DNA of 13,496 nt from Terfezia claveryi (GCA_015179025.1 WHUX01000699.1:1-13496); one strand, 5' to 3'; shown: positions 1 to 8,603, numbered from the stretch's first letter. Program-made: numbers and translations. Notes: generated by a model not told the origin, from the letters alone.

Positions 1-1
1 C

Positions 2-1265
2 AAGGAATCGGTAGAAGAACTCTCTCGCCGAATCCAAACTCACAAACGAAAGCTCAAAGACCTACAAGAGCAACCACTTGGCCAACAGCGCCCACCAAAA
101 CGAACTCGATCAATTGATGATGATATCGAAGATTTCATCATCCGTGGTACTCGGACAGGTCCAGTACCACCTCCACCACCTCCACCACCTCCACCTCCAG
201 TCCAAAAACCCGAGTTCTTTCTGACAAGAAAGAACCCCGAAACCTCCCCTACCTCCGAAGTTCGATGGAACTTCAAGCAAGCTGAAGGAATTCCTAATGA
301 AGGTAGACCACACCTTTGAACGCATGCCGCTAACATACTCTACTCATAGCGAAAAAATCCTGTTTGTAGCGGATCTACTTACAGGAGGTGCGAGCACCTG
401 GTATTACGCAAACCAACACAAGCGTACACCAGATCCAACTCCGGATGGGTTGAATGGGACACGTTTAATGTCTTTAAACGTGAATTCATAAACACACCAG
501 AACCAGCATGAGAAGCGGGATGCGAAGGTCTCCCTTCAGAAGGAGTTCCAGAAAAAGGTGAGTTGATGAAAGATTTCATCGCTCGTGTCAGGGTTCATCA
601 GTTGGTAGCGGAACTACCACGGGAACAGCTCTGGGAGCACCTGATTAGTGCAATTCAGCCTGAGACTTGGGCCCATATGGTCCGAGTCAGTACTGACAAA
701 GACATTCTAGACAAGGTCCTGTGAGCACAGAAATGTGCTTTTAGGCCAACGCAAATGCCGGGTCTCAGGTTGAGTATGAGAAGGTTAGGGAGGCCATGCA
801 CAGAGCCAGTTCCGTCAAAAAGAACAGGCTGCTGGTGCGAAAAAGGAGGTACCCAACACTCCCAAGACTGCCGAAAAGAAGTCCAAAAACCTCAAAGACC
901 GAATTACCAAGCCCAAGCAAAAGGCAAAAACCAAGCCTGATGCTAAAGCTAAATCCAAGTCAGATACTGCTTCTAAGAAAGCCAAAGAGCCTGGCCAAGA
1001 TAGCATTACATATGCTATGAAATAAGCTCGAAAGAAGGACGGACAGTATATCAAGTGTAGGGACAAATCTCACATGATGGGTGACTGTTCTATTGGTTGG
1101 AAGGTTACAGATGAAACAAAGGTAAAGGAAGGGAAAGGAAAGGAGGAAGCTAAGAAAGTGGCGACAGTATCTGCAGGAGCGGCTGTGGTAGCGCCACTCG
1201 AAGTTCAGTTTGGGCACATTGTTAGTGAGGATGAGTTGGATTATGGGGAGAATTCAGACTGTTAG
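2..1265 (+). pseudogene. gag: gag pseudogene (capsid domain and degraded zinc knuckle), 5' partial
   Basis: Gag would form the virus-like particle and bind element RNA. The first segment (frame 2, to about 230) encodes a charged, coiled-coil-like stretch (ELSRRIQTHKRKLKDLQEQ) and a run of eleven prolines (about 171-200). From about 237 frame 3 reads PPKFDGTSSKLKEFLMKVD, which looks like the start of a retrotransposon Gag capsid domain, followed by GGASTWYYANQ. Near 445 the frame shifts back to 2 (WVEWDTFNVFKREF), with stops at 509-511 and 722-724. A lysine-rich linker follows (about 830-1020) with a stop at 1023-1025. The remnant CCHC knuckle at 1047-1088 keeps C-x4-H-x4-C, but the first Cys position is Tyr (1047-1049). 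The frame ends at 1263-1265. At least three frameshifts make this dead. Confidence 0.85.
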
Positions 1266-2190
1266 GATGCAGGCTATCTAGTACGTTGGGTCAGATAGTC
1301 TCGCAGAATTGGTTTTCTATTTGTGTTATAAGGAATGGCATCTCTGTTGGCAGTTGGAAGGAGGAACATAAGGAGAACCTATGGATATTGACCCTGTTTT
1401 AATTAGTTCTGTTTCTCGCAATTTGTCTTCTTCTGCTATTTCTTCTCTTTCTTTATCAAATAAAAACGCAAAAAAAGGACAAAAAGAAAAGCTGATGATG
1501 AGGTGGCTCCTCATATTGGCGCACTCGAAAAAAAGACTACGAAAGGTGGCGGTGCCAGATATTTCATTGGATGGAATTAAGGATCTCTCTTTGGCAGGAA
1601 AATCGGGTGCAAAGGTATTGAAGCGTGAAGGACTAAATTTCTTATCTCTGTTAAGTTATCTTAGATGTACGGAGGAAATAAACGCAAAATTTCCATTAAT
1701 GCTTTGGTTGATACTGGCGCAGAAGCCACGATTTTTGATTCTTCTTTGTTAACAGATGATGCTGCCTTGGGTTAAGAGGGAGAAAAGACTGAGATTAGAG
1801 AGCGCCGACGGCTCGATTCTCAAGAGGTCTGGCACAGTACAGGTTCAGAACCTACAGATAGAGGTCCCAGATGCAAGATCGGGATGAAACAAAACTCTTG
1901 ACCTGGTAACAGAGGTTCGTGCCTTGAACTAGGTCTTCCACTCATTTTGGGGATGCATTGGATTAAAGCCAATTGTGATAAGCTACGGGTCACCACTCCT
2001 TATAGACTCGAGCTAAAAAGAGCGTTGGAAATGAGGAGGTTACGGATTTCGCTGACTTTGACGAAGTACTTGCAGAGACTCAATATGTCAGATTAATGAA
2101 ATAGGGGAATGCGATTATCAGAAGTTCGCTAAAGGAGACGTTCGCAAGGTTATGAAAATAAAGCGACTGAAAATATCCATGAACTTGCTA
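1266..2190 (+). pseudogene. pol: pol protease (retropepsin) region, decayed
   Basis: This region would encode the aspartic protease that cuts Gag-Pol. The clearest trace is INALVDTGAEATIF, with the catalytic Asp-Thr-Gly triad at 1710-1718 in frame 3, ending at a stop soon after (LTDDAALG then TAA). A second trace at about 1930-1990, LGLPLILGMHWIKANCDK, resembles the C-terminal hydrophobic ILG segment of retropepsins followed by the linker to RT. Between and before these (1266-1690, 1770-1920, 2050-2190) every frame is broken. The stretch 1266-1500 aligns with nothing I can name and probably represents the Gag-protease junction. The DTG triad is intact although the reading frame is not. Confidence 0.75.
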
Positions 2191-2204
2191 TCGATTGCTA
2201 ACAC

Positions 2205-2990
2205 AGTACAGGGATTTTGAAAAATCTTTGGAAAGGAGTTGCAATCCCCTTCCACGCACGGTCCACAAGACATGACAATTGAGTTAGAAGAAGGAAAGAG
2301 TCCCCCATCAGGAAAACTATACCCCCTCTCCCTGATGAACTGGAGCTTCTCAAATAATACCTAGATGAGATGCTCCGAACCGGCAAGATAAGACCAAGCA
2401 AAAGCAGTGCTGGCGCTCCTATATTCTTCGCCAAACAGCCAAATGGCAAGCTCAGAATAGTCGTAGACTATAGAGGGCTCAATGCCATAACCAAAAAAGA
2501 CAAGTATCCCCTACCACTTATGACTACCTAATGGAACAAGTTGGTACTTCACAGGTTTTCTCCAAACTCGATCTCAAACTCGGGTTTAACCTACTCAGAA
2601 TAGCACTGGAGACGAGTGGAAAACAGTATTCAAACAAGATATGGCTATACGAATATACAGTTATGCCTTTTGGGCTAACTAATGTGCCATCTGTTTTCCA
2701 GCGACATGTTAACAATATTCTATCGGAACGAATTGACCAGGAATAGTTGTATATATTGATGATATCCTCATTTATACCAAACAGAGGAAGAACATGTCGA
2801 GCTCGTCCGTTGGGTGCTGCAGAAACTAACGGAGAATAACCTTTGTGTCAATATAGACAAGTTATCTTCCATATCCCAGAAGTCGAATTCGTGGGATTTA
2901 AAGTAGGTACAAAGGGGATACAAATGGGGCAGAAGAAAGTGAGGACATCCTCGCCTGGCAGGCTCCTCGGAACGTCAAAGAGTGCAGAGG
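2205..2990 (+). pseudogene. pol: pol reverse transcriptase domain, decayed
   Basis: RNA-dependent DNA polymerase domain that would copy element RNA inside the particle. Visible in order: [16 protein letters not shown] (about 2376-2424) and [20 protein letters not shown] (about 2449-2508, frame 3), the finger and palm entry motifs; a shift to frame 2 near 2530; FSKLDLKLGFNLLRI, motif A with the catalytic Asp at 2570-2572; YTVMPFGLTNVPSVFQRH, motif B; a frameshift near 2742; then VVYIDDILIYT, motif C with the YxDD box at 2752-2763 in frame 1. The thumb follows in pieces (FVGFKVGTKGIQMG about 2889-2930, RFIGFANFYTGFIQGFSSL about 2985-3040). Active-site aspartates survive, but stops and at least three frame changes inactivate it. 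Family assignment is secure. Confidence 0.9.
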
Positions 2991-3570
2991 TTTATTGGTT
3001 TTGCTAATTTCTATACCGGTTTATTCAAGGCTTTAGTAGTTTGGCTTTGCCGATTCAGATACTGACGCACAATGGAGTTCCTTGGAACTGGACACAGCAG
3101 TGTCAACAGGCCTTCGATGAGTTAAAATATAGGTTCACCACCGCTCCGATACTATGCCATTATCACCCAGAACGACCAAAAATGATCAGACAGATGCGTC
3201 TGATCTAGTGAAAGCTGGTATTCTATCCCAAAAAGAACCAGATGGTCGTTGGCACCCAGTAGCGTACTATTCGAAACGCTTCATCCCAGCAGAGCTCAAT
3301 TACATGTTCATGATAAAGAAATGGTCGTAATTGTCAATTGTTTTCAAGAATGGAGACATTTTCTCATAGGTGCCCCAGAGGAGATAATTGTGTATACGGA
3401 TTACAAGAATCTTGAGTACTTTAATTCCACTAAGATACTCAATCGAAGGCAGGCCAGATGGGCGGAAATACTAAGCCAATTTAATTTTAGAATCATCTAC
3501 CGCCAGGTGATAAAAATGGCAAAGCAGATGCGCTTTCTCGTCAGGTTGATCCTGACCTCGAAGGAGGGGA
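2991..3570 (+). pseudogene. pol: pol RNase H domain, decayed
   Basis: RNase H would remove template RNA during reverse transcription. A thumb-to-RNase-H connection is recognisable (VPWNWTQQCQQAFDELK, about 3077-3127). Then comes TDASD with the first catalytic Asp at 3193-3195 (frame 1), GRWHPVAYYSKRFIPAELNY (3244-3303), and HDKEMVVIVNCFQEWRHFL (from about 3309, frame 3), which carries the Glu. VYTDYKNLEYF (about 3391-3423) and LNRRQARWAEILSQFNF (about 3439-3489) follow. A remnant of the terminal GDKNGKADALSR motif spans about 3508-3543 in another frame. Frame 3 is open for about 127 codons at 3249-3632, the longest intact stretch of copy A pol. Confidence 0.9.
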
Positions 3571-4945
3571 GAGAAGCAGGACCACACGATTCGGATGTTC
3601 AAGCCTGGTCAATTCCAACTAGGAACAAGTGAGGAGAGTCTAGTAACGCACCGCATTATGGCAGTGAAGGCCTCACAAACAGAAGATCAAGTTGGTCGAA
3701 GGAGATCCAAGAGGCTGCCTCAAGGACGACAAGTGGTTAGGGATTCGGAACGTATTGAAGTTTGGCAAGAGTATCCTGGACTCGATCATTACGGTTTAGA
3801 AGATGATATGGTAACCTATGAACGTCGCCTATATATACCTGACAACAACTCCCTTAAGTTGAAAGTGGCTTTCCAGTGTACGATGCTAAAGTTGCAGGTC
3901 ATTTCGGACGTGACAAAACCCTCGAGCTAATGAAACGAAATTACTACTGGCCTAACATGCAAGACTGGGTACGAAACACGTTCGCACATGTGATGCTTGC
4001 CAAAGAAACAAGACAGCAAGACATAAGAAATATGGCAAGCTCGTACCTCTTCCAATCCCCTATAGGCCGTGGGAACACATTTCGATGGATTTCATACTGA
4101 TTTACACCAGTCAAAGGGTATAATCAGATCTGGGTTATTGTTGATAGGTTTACTAAGATGTCACATTTCATTCCCTTAAAGAACCGGAAGGCAAAAGAGT
4201 TGGCTGGGATATTTGTCAAGGAGGTTTGGAGGCTGCATGGATTACCAAAAGGGTTGTTTCGGATCGGGATTCGGTGTTTACAAGTTCGTTTTGGATGGAG
4301 GTAATGCGTTATTAGGAGTTGAGTTGGATAAGTCCTCGGCATATCACCCCCAGACTAATGGTCAAACCAAATGAGTCAACCAGACCCTTGAGCATTATCT
4401 ACGGACGTATTGCTGTTGGGATCAGGATGACTGGGTCGAGTTATTACCATTTGCCGAGTTTTGTTATAATAACACTGTCCACTCTAGTACTAAACTCACA
4501 CCATTCTTCGCCGTATATGCTCAACACCGGAAAACAATTTCCAGAACCCAACCGAAGCCTCAACTGAATCGAACAACCCTGAGGCAGTCAAGACAGTCGA
4601 AACCTTGAATGCAATGAGAGAGGCTATGAGGGAGAACATGAAGGCAGGCAAGGACCGGATGTCCAAATACTACAATCTCAAGGTAGCAGAGAAGGAACCG
4701 ACATTCAAAGTGGGAGATTGGGTATGGTCAATGCAAAGAACATCAAAACAAGGCGTCCGACCAAGAAGCTTGACTACAAGTTACGAGGGAAGTTTAGAAT
4801 TAAAGGCTTATTAGCACTTATGCCTATGAGTTAGAGCTTCCCCCAAGTACAGGCAAAACTCACCCAGTTTTTCATATTAGTTTGTTGGAACCCTACCACC
4901 TTAACACGATTGCGGCAGACGCTCACCAACACCCCCTCCAGTCGA
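3571..4945 (+). pseudogene. pol: pol integrase, decayed, catalytic Glu replaced by Lys
   Basis: Integrase joins new element DNA to chromosomes. After a linker (3571-3780) come the H2C2 zinc region (about 3880-4010), the DDE core (about 4070-4560) and the C-terminal GPY/F-like module ending LLEPYHLNT (about 4690-4915). Alignment with copy B shows the damage: one base lost near 3879 removes the first zinc-finger His frame; one base lost near 3979 breaks the Cys pair; indels follow MDFI near 4095-4110; and one base is lost near 4309. The catalytic Asp codons at 4088-4090 and 4262-4264 remain, but the Glu codon GAA is AAA at 4369-4371 and the next codon CGA is TGA. It is inactive even if the frame were ignored. 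Confidence 0.9.
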
Positions 4946-5155
4946 CCTCGAAGAATCGAATACCAGGTGGAAAAGGTTAGGACGAGTGAGCTCAGGAAGG
5001 GACGGGTTATGTATTTAGTCTCTTGGAAGGGTTACGGTCCTGATGATGACACATAGGAACCATACGAGAACCTGAAGGATGGAGCAGCCGATTTAATTCG
5101 AAAATTCCATCTGGATAATCCTCGTAAGCCTCGGGACCCTGATGTTATCTTGTGA
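4946..5155 (+). pseudogene. pol: pol C-terminal chromodomain, decayed
   Basis: Chromodomains at the end of chromovirus integrases bind methylated histone tails and steer integration to silent chromatin (established for the family). Here [20 protein letters not shown] then SWKGYG are readable from 4961 in frame 2. Tyr (4961-4963), Trp (5024-5026) and the Tyr of KGY match the three aromatic-cage positions of HP1-like chromodomains. Just before it, one base is missing relative to copy B (near 4957), putting the domain out of frame with integrase. A second Trp, that of the DTWE motif, is TAG at 5054-5056. The domain ends at the TGA stop 5153-5155, at the same place as in copy B. Confidence 0.88.
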
Positions 5156-5360
5156 GGATTTTTCTTTTTTTCCTATTATTGGCATTAGGTTTTTTGAATT
5201 ATCTTTACGTTTTTGTTTTACCTGTATTTCTTATGCCATATTGTCCCAGGGGTGCAAGAGACGTACGCAGCTATGTTTTGGCTATCATATATGAGGACTG
5301 GTCCTCAAGCCCCATCTATTGTTGTTAGTAGCAATAATGATTCTGGTTGCATGATCAATT

Positions 5361-5382
5361 AGGTTCTTGCGGACAAGAACCT
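5361..5382 (+). other. hairpin next to the polypurine tract, copy A
   Basis: AGGTTCTTG and its exact complement CAAGAACCT flank the four bases CGGA, giving a 9-bp perfect stem. It ends one base before the polypurine tract. The stem is identical in copy B (11808-11829, read on the minus strand). Possible roles are RNA folding near the plus-strand primer or transcript processing; both are inference. Confidence 0.75.
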
Positions 5383-5383
5383 T

Positions 5384-5394
5384 AAGGAGGGAGG
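5384..5394 (+). promoter_or_regulatory. polypurine tract, copy A
   Basis: AAGGAGGGAGG, all purine, three bases upstream of the LTR's TGTCAC start. In LTR retrotransposons this RNase H-resistant tract primes plus-strand DNA synthesis, and its position directly before the 3' LTR is diagnostic. Copy B has AAGGAGAGAGG. Confidence 0.85.
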
Positions 5395-6203
5395 CACTGT
5401 CACGGGGTGACATCCAGCCCTACCAAAGGTACTTGGGCCCTTATAGAACGACGCTAGAATCTATATGGACTCTAGGTACACTCTTAGTAGTGTGGTGCAA
5501 ACGTTTCTAATACTTATCTATAAGAGTTAAGTATATGAAACGGGTATGAACCTCGGAGTGGTTTATAATCATCCTAGATGGTTAAGACCCTTATAGAACG
5601 TCCATAGACCCTTATGGGAGCTACGGTTTAAGTTTCATAAGTATCCGATTAATGGTTCAATAGTTATACCCAGATCAATATGCTGGCTATATGCATACAT
5701 ATACTAGCTATTAGCTGTTACCCTGAAGTCTTGGCGTTACCCTGAATTACTAATTATTACCCTCAACTTAAGGAAAATAATTCGGTAAAAATAACTAAAA
5801 AAATGAAGGACCGAGGGCGCATTTTAGACCAAAGTGCGTCCGGTGACACTATAAGGGAGTGTGCCCAGGACAAAGGCCAAAGGTAGGGCCAAAACATAAA
5901 GTTCTCCGAATTTAATGTTTCAAGGTTCTATCTAGGCCTACTCTTCGTCCTAATTCCATTTCTGCAATCCTTTTTATGATCGGAGTTAAACTCATGGAGA
6001 TATAAGACTTTTAATATGGTCCACGAGGAGGTTTACTTATTATTAGTAATAACTCCGTGAATAATTTGTGTATCGAGATAAACTAAGATTCTATTATCTT
6101 CTATGCGTTGATACCTTTCCAATGGTAATCTACTTGTGACCCACGGTTCTCTATTCATAGAGTTATGTGCAGTTGAAAATTATTTTCAATGGACACTAGA
6201 CAC

Positions 6204-6205
6204 TA
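6204..6205. other. left TA target-site duplication of the foldback element
   Basis: The sequence reads GGACACTAGACAC-TA-CATCAG. The unoccupied site in copy B (10976-10977) reads, on the minus strand, GGACACTAGACAC-TA-TTAAG. The insertion therefore duplicated TA; its partner is at 8854-8855. Confidence 0.9.
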
Positions 6206-6231
6206 CATCAGCAAAAAAAATATTTGCGTCA
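6206..6231 (+). repeat. left terminal inverted repeat of the foldback element
   Basis: CATCAGCAAAAA, then an A/T tract, then TGCGTCA. It matches the reverse complement of the right end (8829-8853) apart from a short length and base difference in the A/T tract. Terminal repeats of this kind are where a transposase binds and cuts. Confidence 0.85.
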
Positions 6232-6239
6232 TGTGTCTT

Positions 6240-6260
6240 CCTGTGCGTCGGACGCACAGG
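6240..6260. repeat. 21-bp near-terminal palindrome
   Basis: CCTGTGCGTC and GACGCACAGG are exact reverse complements around one central G. It lies 9 bp inside the left terminal repeat. A similar GCACAGGACGCACAGG stretch lies near the right end at about 8776-8791. It could be a protein-binding site or a small cruciform; the role is unknown. Confidence 0.7.
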
Positions 6261-6286
6261 ACGCATGGGACAGGAACTTACAATCA

Positions 6287-6446
6287 GGACGCCAAACGCT
6301 TGGTGCGCCAGCGTCGGGACGCAACACTCGTGCGCACCAGCGTCGGGATGCAACACTCGTGCGCACCAGCGCCCAGGACGCAACACAAGTGTGCTCCCAC
6401 GCCTGGGACGCAACAGAAGCATGCTACCACGTCTTGGACGCAACAT
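6287..6446 (+). repeat. 29-30 bp GC-rich tandem repeat in the left outer segment
   Basis: GGACGCAAC-type units start at 6317, 6346, 6376, 6406 and 6436 (periods 29, 30, 30, 30), with a degenerate unit at 6287. Units share GGACGCAACA followed by variable bases, TGC and CCACG or CCAGCG. The right outer segment has no such array. Because the period is 30, three frames stay open across it and give false ORFs on both strands. Confidence 0.85.
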
Positions 6447-6470
6447 GAGACGGGCTGCTCGTCCCCAACT

Positions 6471-7200
6471 CTATAGGTTCCACCTCTGGCGTTGCTGAAC
6501 CAGGGCCCCAAATCGCTCTCTTCTACAATGCACACCCGCTCACCGCTTGCATCTACGACGCTCTAACATCAGCCAGCTACGTACCACTATTGCAGCCATT
6601 GAATATGCATAGAGCAGAAATATCCATTGTATTCGCTAAAATTATATACACAGAAGTATTGATTAATAGATATATATATAGAACATGCAATCGCTGCTTC
6701 AATCGCTTTAACACTCGCTCTAATACTCGCTCCAATACTCGCTCTAATACTCGCTCCAATACTCGCTCTAATACTCGCTCTAATACTCGATCCAATACTC
6801 GCTCTAATACTCGCTCTAATACTCGCTCCAATACTCGCTCTAATACTCGCTTTAATACTCGCCATAATACTCGCTCCAATAGTCACTCTAATGCTAGCTG
6901 TAATGTGCTGGGATAGAGAGCGAAGGGAAAATACACGGGGAAGGGAGGTATATATACAGGAAAACGATAGTTGCCAAGGCCGACTGCTAAGGCCGACAAT
7001 TTAGACTTTCCGAAGACAATGAGATAAGGGATAACAAGAGAAGTGGCATGACAGTGATCAATGGCGCTCAGCCCCCTTTTGCCCGCGGGTGCCGTACTAT
7101 TCAATGCCTGGCCTGGAAATAGTCATATTGGGCAATCGTAGTCGTGGTATTGCGATATGTGCGGAGTTCATAGGAATTCATGCATTCGTGGGCTTATGTA
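6471..7200 (+). repeat. left inner arm of the foldback element
   Basis: From CTATAGGTTCCAC (6471) inward, this arm matches the reverse complement of 7936-8603. Over the 222 bp 6883-7104 against 8028-8249 I count 9 substitutions and no gap. Larger differences are a change in 12-bp repeat number and an insertion of about 15 bp in the right arm near 7945-7965. Both arms contain the same short frame (73 codons starting at TTG), but 8 of its 9 differences change the amino acid, so it is not a conserved gene. Confidence 0.85.
6709..6900 (+). repeat. 12-bp tandem repeat, left arm (16 units)
   Basis: Sixteen in-register units of consensus TAATACTCGCTC, many with C at the first position, so that TAAT and CAAT units partly alternate. 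Terminal units are more diverged (for example TAATGCTAGCTG at 6889), a usual pattern when the array grows from its centre. A 12-bp period keeps all frames open and creates false repetitive ORFs on both strands. Confidence 0.93.
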
Positions 7201-7935
7201 TATATATGCGCGAGAAACTCGTGCTTTTGGAGACTTATATATATATATGCGAGAAACTCATGCTTTTGGAGACATATAAGCCCGCGAATGCATGGATTTC
7301 TCGCATATATGTATATATATGTCTCCAAAAGCACGAGTTTCTCGCACATATATATATATATATGCACGCGAATGCATGGATTTCTCGCATATATATATAT
7401 ATATGTCCGCAAAAGCATGAGTTTCTCGCACATATATATATAAGTCTCCAAAAGCACGAGTTTCTCGCACATATATATATATATATGCACGCGAATGCAT
7501 GGATTTCTCGCATATATATATATATATGTCCCCAAAAGCATGAGTTTCTCGCACATATATATATAAGTCTCCAAAAGCACGAGTTTCTCGCACATATATA
7601 TATATATATGCACGCGAATGCATGGATTTCTCGCATATATATATATATGTCCCCAAAAGCATGAGTTCTCGCATATATATATATATGTCCCCAAGAGCAT
7701 GAGTTTCTCGCACATATATATATAAGTCTCCAAAAGCACGAGTTTCTCGCATATATATATATATATATGCCCGCGAATGCATGGATTTCTCGCATATATT
7801 CCAAAAGCACGAGTTTCTCGCACATATGTATATATATGCCCGGGAATGCATGGATTTCTCGCATATATATATATATATGTCCCCAAAAGCATGAGTTTCT
7901 CGCACATATATATATATATGCCCGCGAATGCATGA
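7200..7935. repeat. central array: ~123-bp tandem units built of ~41-bp (TA)n subunits
   Basis: The marker GCGAATGCATGG occurs at 7284, 7368, 7491, 7614 and 7773, with variants at 7842 and 7923. Spacing is 123 bp twice and 159 bp once (one extra subunit). Each unit has three subunits, each ending in TTTCTCGCA followed by a (TA)n tract. The markers are GAATGCATGGA, AAAAGCATGAG and AAAAGCACGAG. Units left of about 7280 are reversed (GCGAGAAACTC...), so the palindrome's centre is near 7297 and expansion occurred almost only on its right side. No coding function is supported: 123 is divisible by three, so frames stay open by chance. Confidence 0.9.
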
Positions 7936-8603
7936 ATTCCTACGAAACATATCACAAAGCATGAACTCCGCACATATCGCAGTACCACGACTACGATTGC
8001 CCAATATGACTATTTCCAGGCCAGGCATTGAATAGTACGGCACCCGCGGGCGAAAGGGGGCTGAGCGCCATTGATCACTGTCATGCCACTTCTCTTGTTA
8101 TCCCTTATCTCATTGTCTTCGGAAAGTCTAAATTGTCAGCCTTACCAGTCGGCCTTGGCAACTATGGTTTTCCTGTATCTATACCTCCCTTCCCCGCGCA
8201 TTTTCCCTTCGCTGTCTATCCCAGCACATTACGGCTAGCATTAGAGTGACTATTGGAGCGAGTATTACGGCGAGTATTAGAGCGAGTATTAGAGCGAGTA
8301 TTGGAGCGAGTATTAGAGCGAGTATTGGAGCGAGTATTAGAGCGAGTATTAGAGCGAGTGTTAGAGCGATTGGAGCAGCGATTACATGCTCTATATATAT
8401 ATCTATTAATCAATACTTCTGTGTATATAATTATTAGCGAATACAATGGATATTTCCGCTGCATGCATATTCAATGGCTGCAATAGTGGCTACGTACCTG
8501 GCCAATGTTAGAGCGTCGTAGATGCAAGCTGGTAGCGGGTGTGCATTGTAGAAGAGAGTGATTAGGGGCCCTGGTTCAGCAACGCCAGACGTGGAACCTA
8601 TAG
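7936..8603 (-). repeat. right inner arm of the foldback element
   Basis: Inverted copy of 6471-7200, ending at GTGGAACCTATAG (8591-8603). Shared landmarks include the segment around GGCCAGGCATTGAATAG (near 8020) and the AT-rich block around 8393-8440. The arms could pair in a transcript or single strand to form a hairpin several hundred base pairs long. Confidence 0.85.
8229..8360 (-). repeat. 12-bp tandem repeat, right arm (11 units)
   Basis: Eleven units of TTAGAGCGAGTA or TTGGAGCGAGTA, the complement of the left array. The outermost unit (TTACGGCTAGCA, 8229) corresponds to the diverged outermost left unit. The left array has 16 units, so the arms have gained or lost 60 bp since they were identical. 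Confidence 0.92.

Larger units (their letters stand above)
5156..5397 (+). other. 3' untranslated region of copy A
   Basis: About 240 bp between the pol stop and the LTR, T-rich at first and then mixed. The corresponding region of copy B (11793-12036) aligns along its whole length with scattered substitutions and at least two 1-bp gaps. The gaps break the 70-codon frame that is open in copy B, which argues against a shared protein. Its 3' end holds a hairpin and the polypurine tract. Confidence 0.8.

Noticed and set aside
5718..5766. Three TTACCCT motifs in LTR U3, resembling telomere repeat (CCCTAA) sequence
   Set aside because: Irregular spacing, followed by GAA or CAA and not by further telomere units; not a telomeric tract.
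6186..6535. Overlapping 74-120 codon ORFs in the left outer segment
   Set aside because: Driven by the 30-bp minisatellite; open in several frames on both strands, and the right outer segment has no counterpart.
6577..6916. Three ~100-codon ORFs with repeating NTRS, ASIR or VLER units (and mirror ORFs at 8216-8486)
   Set aside because: All come from the 12-bp repeat, whose period is a multiple of three and keeps several frames on both strands open at once. They are not proteins.
6883..7104. 73-codon ORF conserved in both arms (also 8028-8249)
   Set aside because: Both begin at TTG, not ATG, and 8 of 9 nucleotide differences change the amino acid. That is the pattern of neutral drift in paired arms, not of a protein under selection.
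7200..7935. Central array considered as a CRISPR-like array
   Set aside because: The intervals are themselves repeats with (TA)n, not unique spacers; the context is a eukaryotic transposon.
7089..8043. Long ORFs of up to 264 codons across the central array
   Set aside because: The 123-bp unit is divisible by three, so overlapping frames on both strands are open and translate (TA)n into YIYIYI-like runs. There are no domains and no start context.
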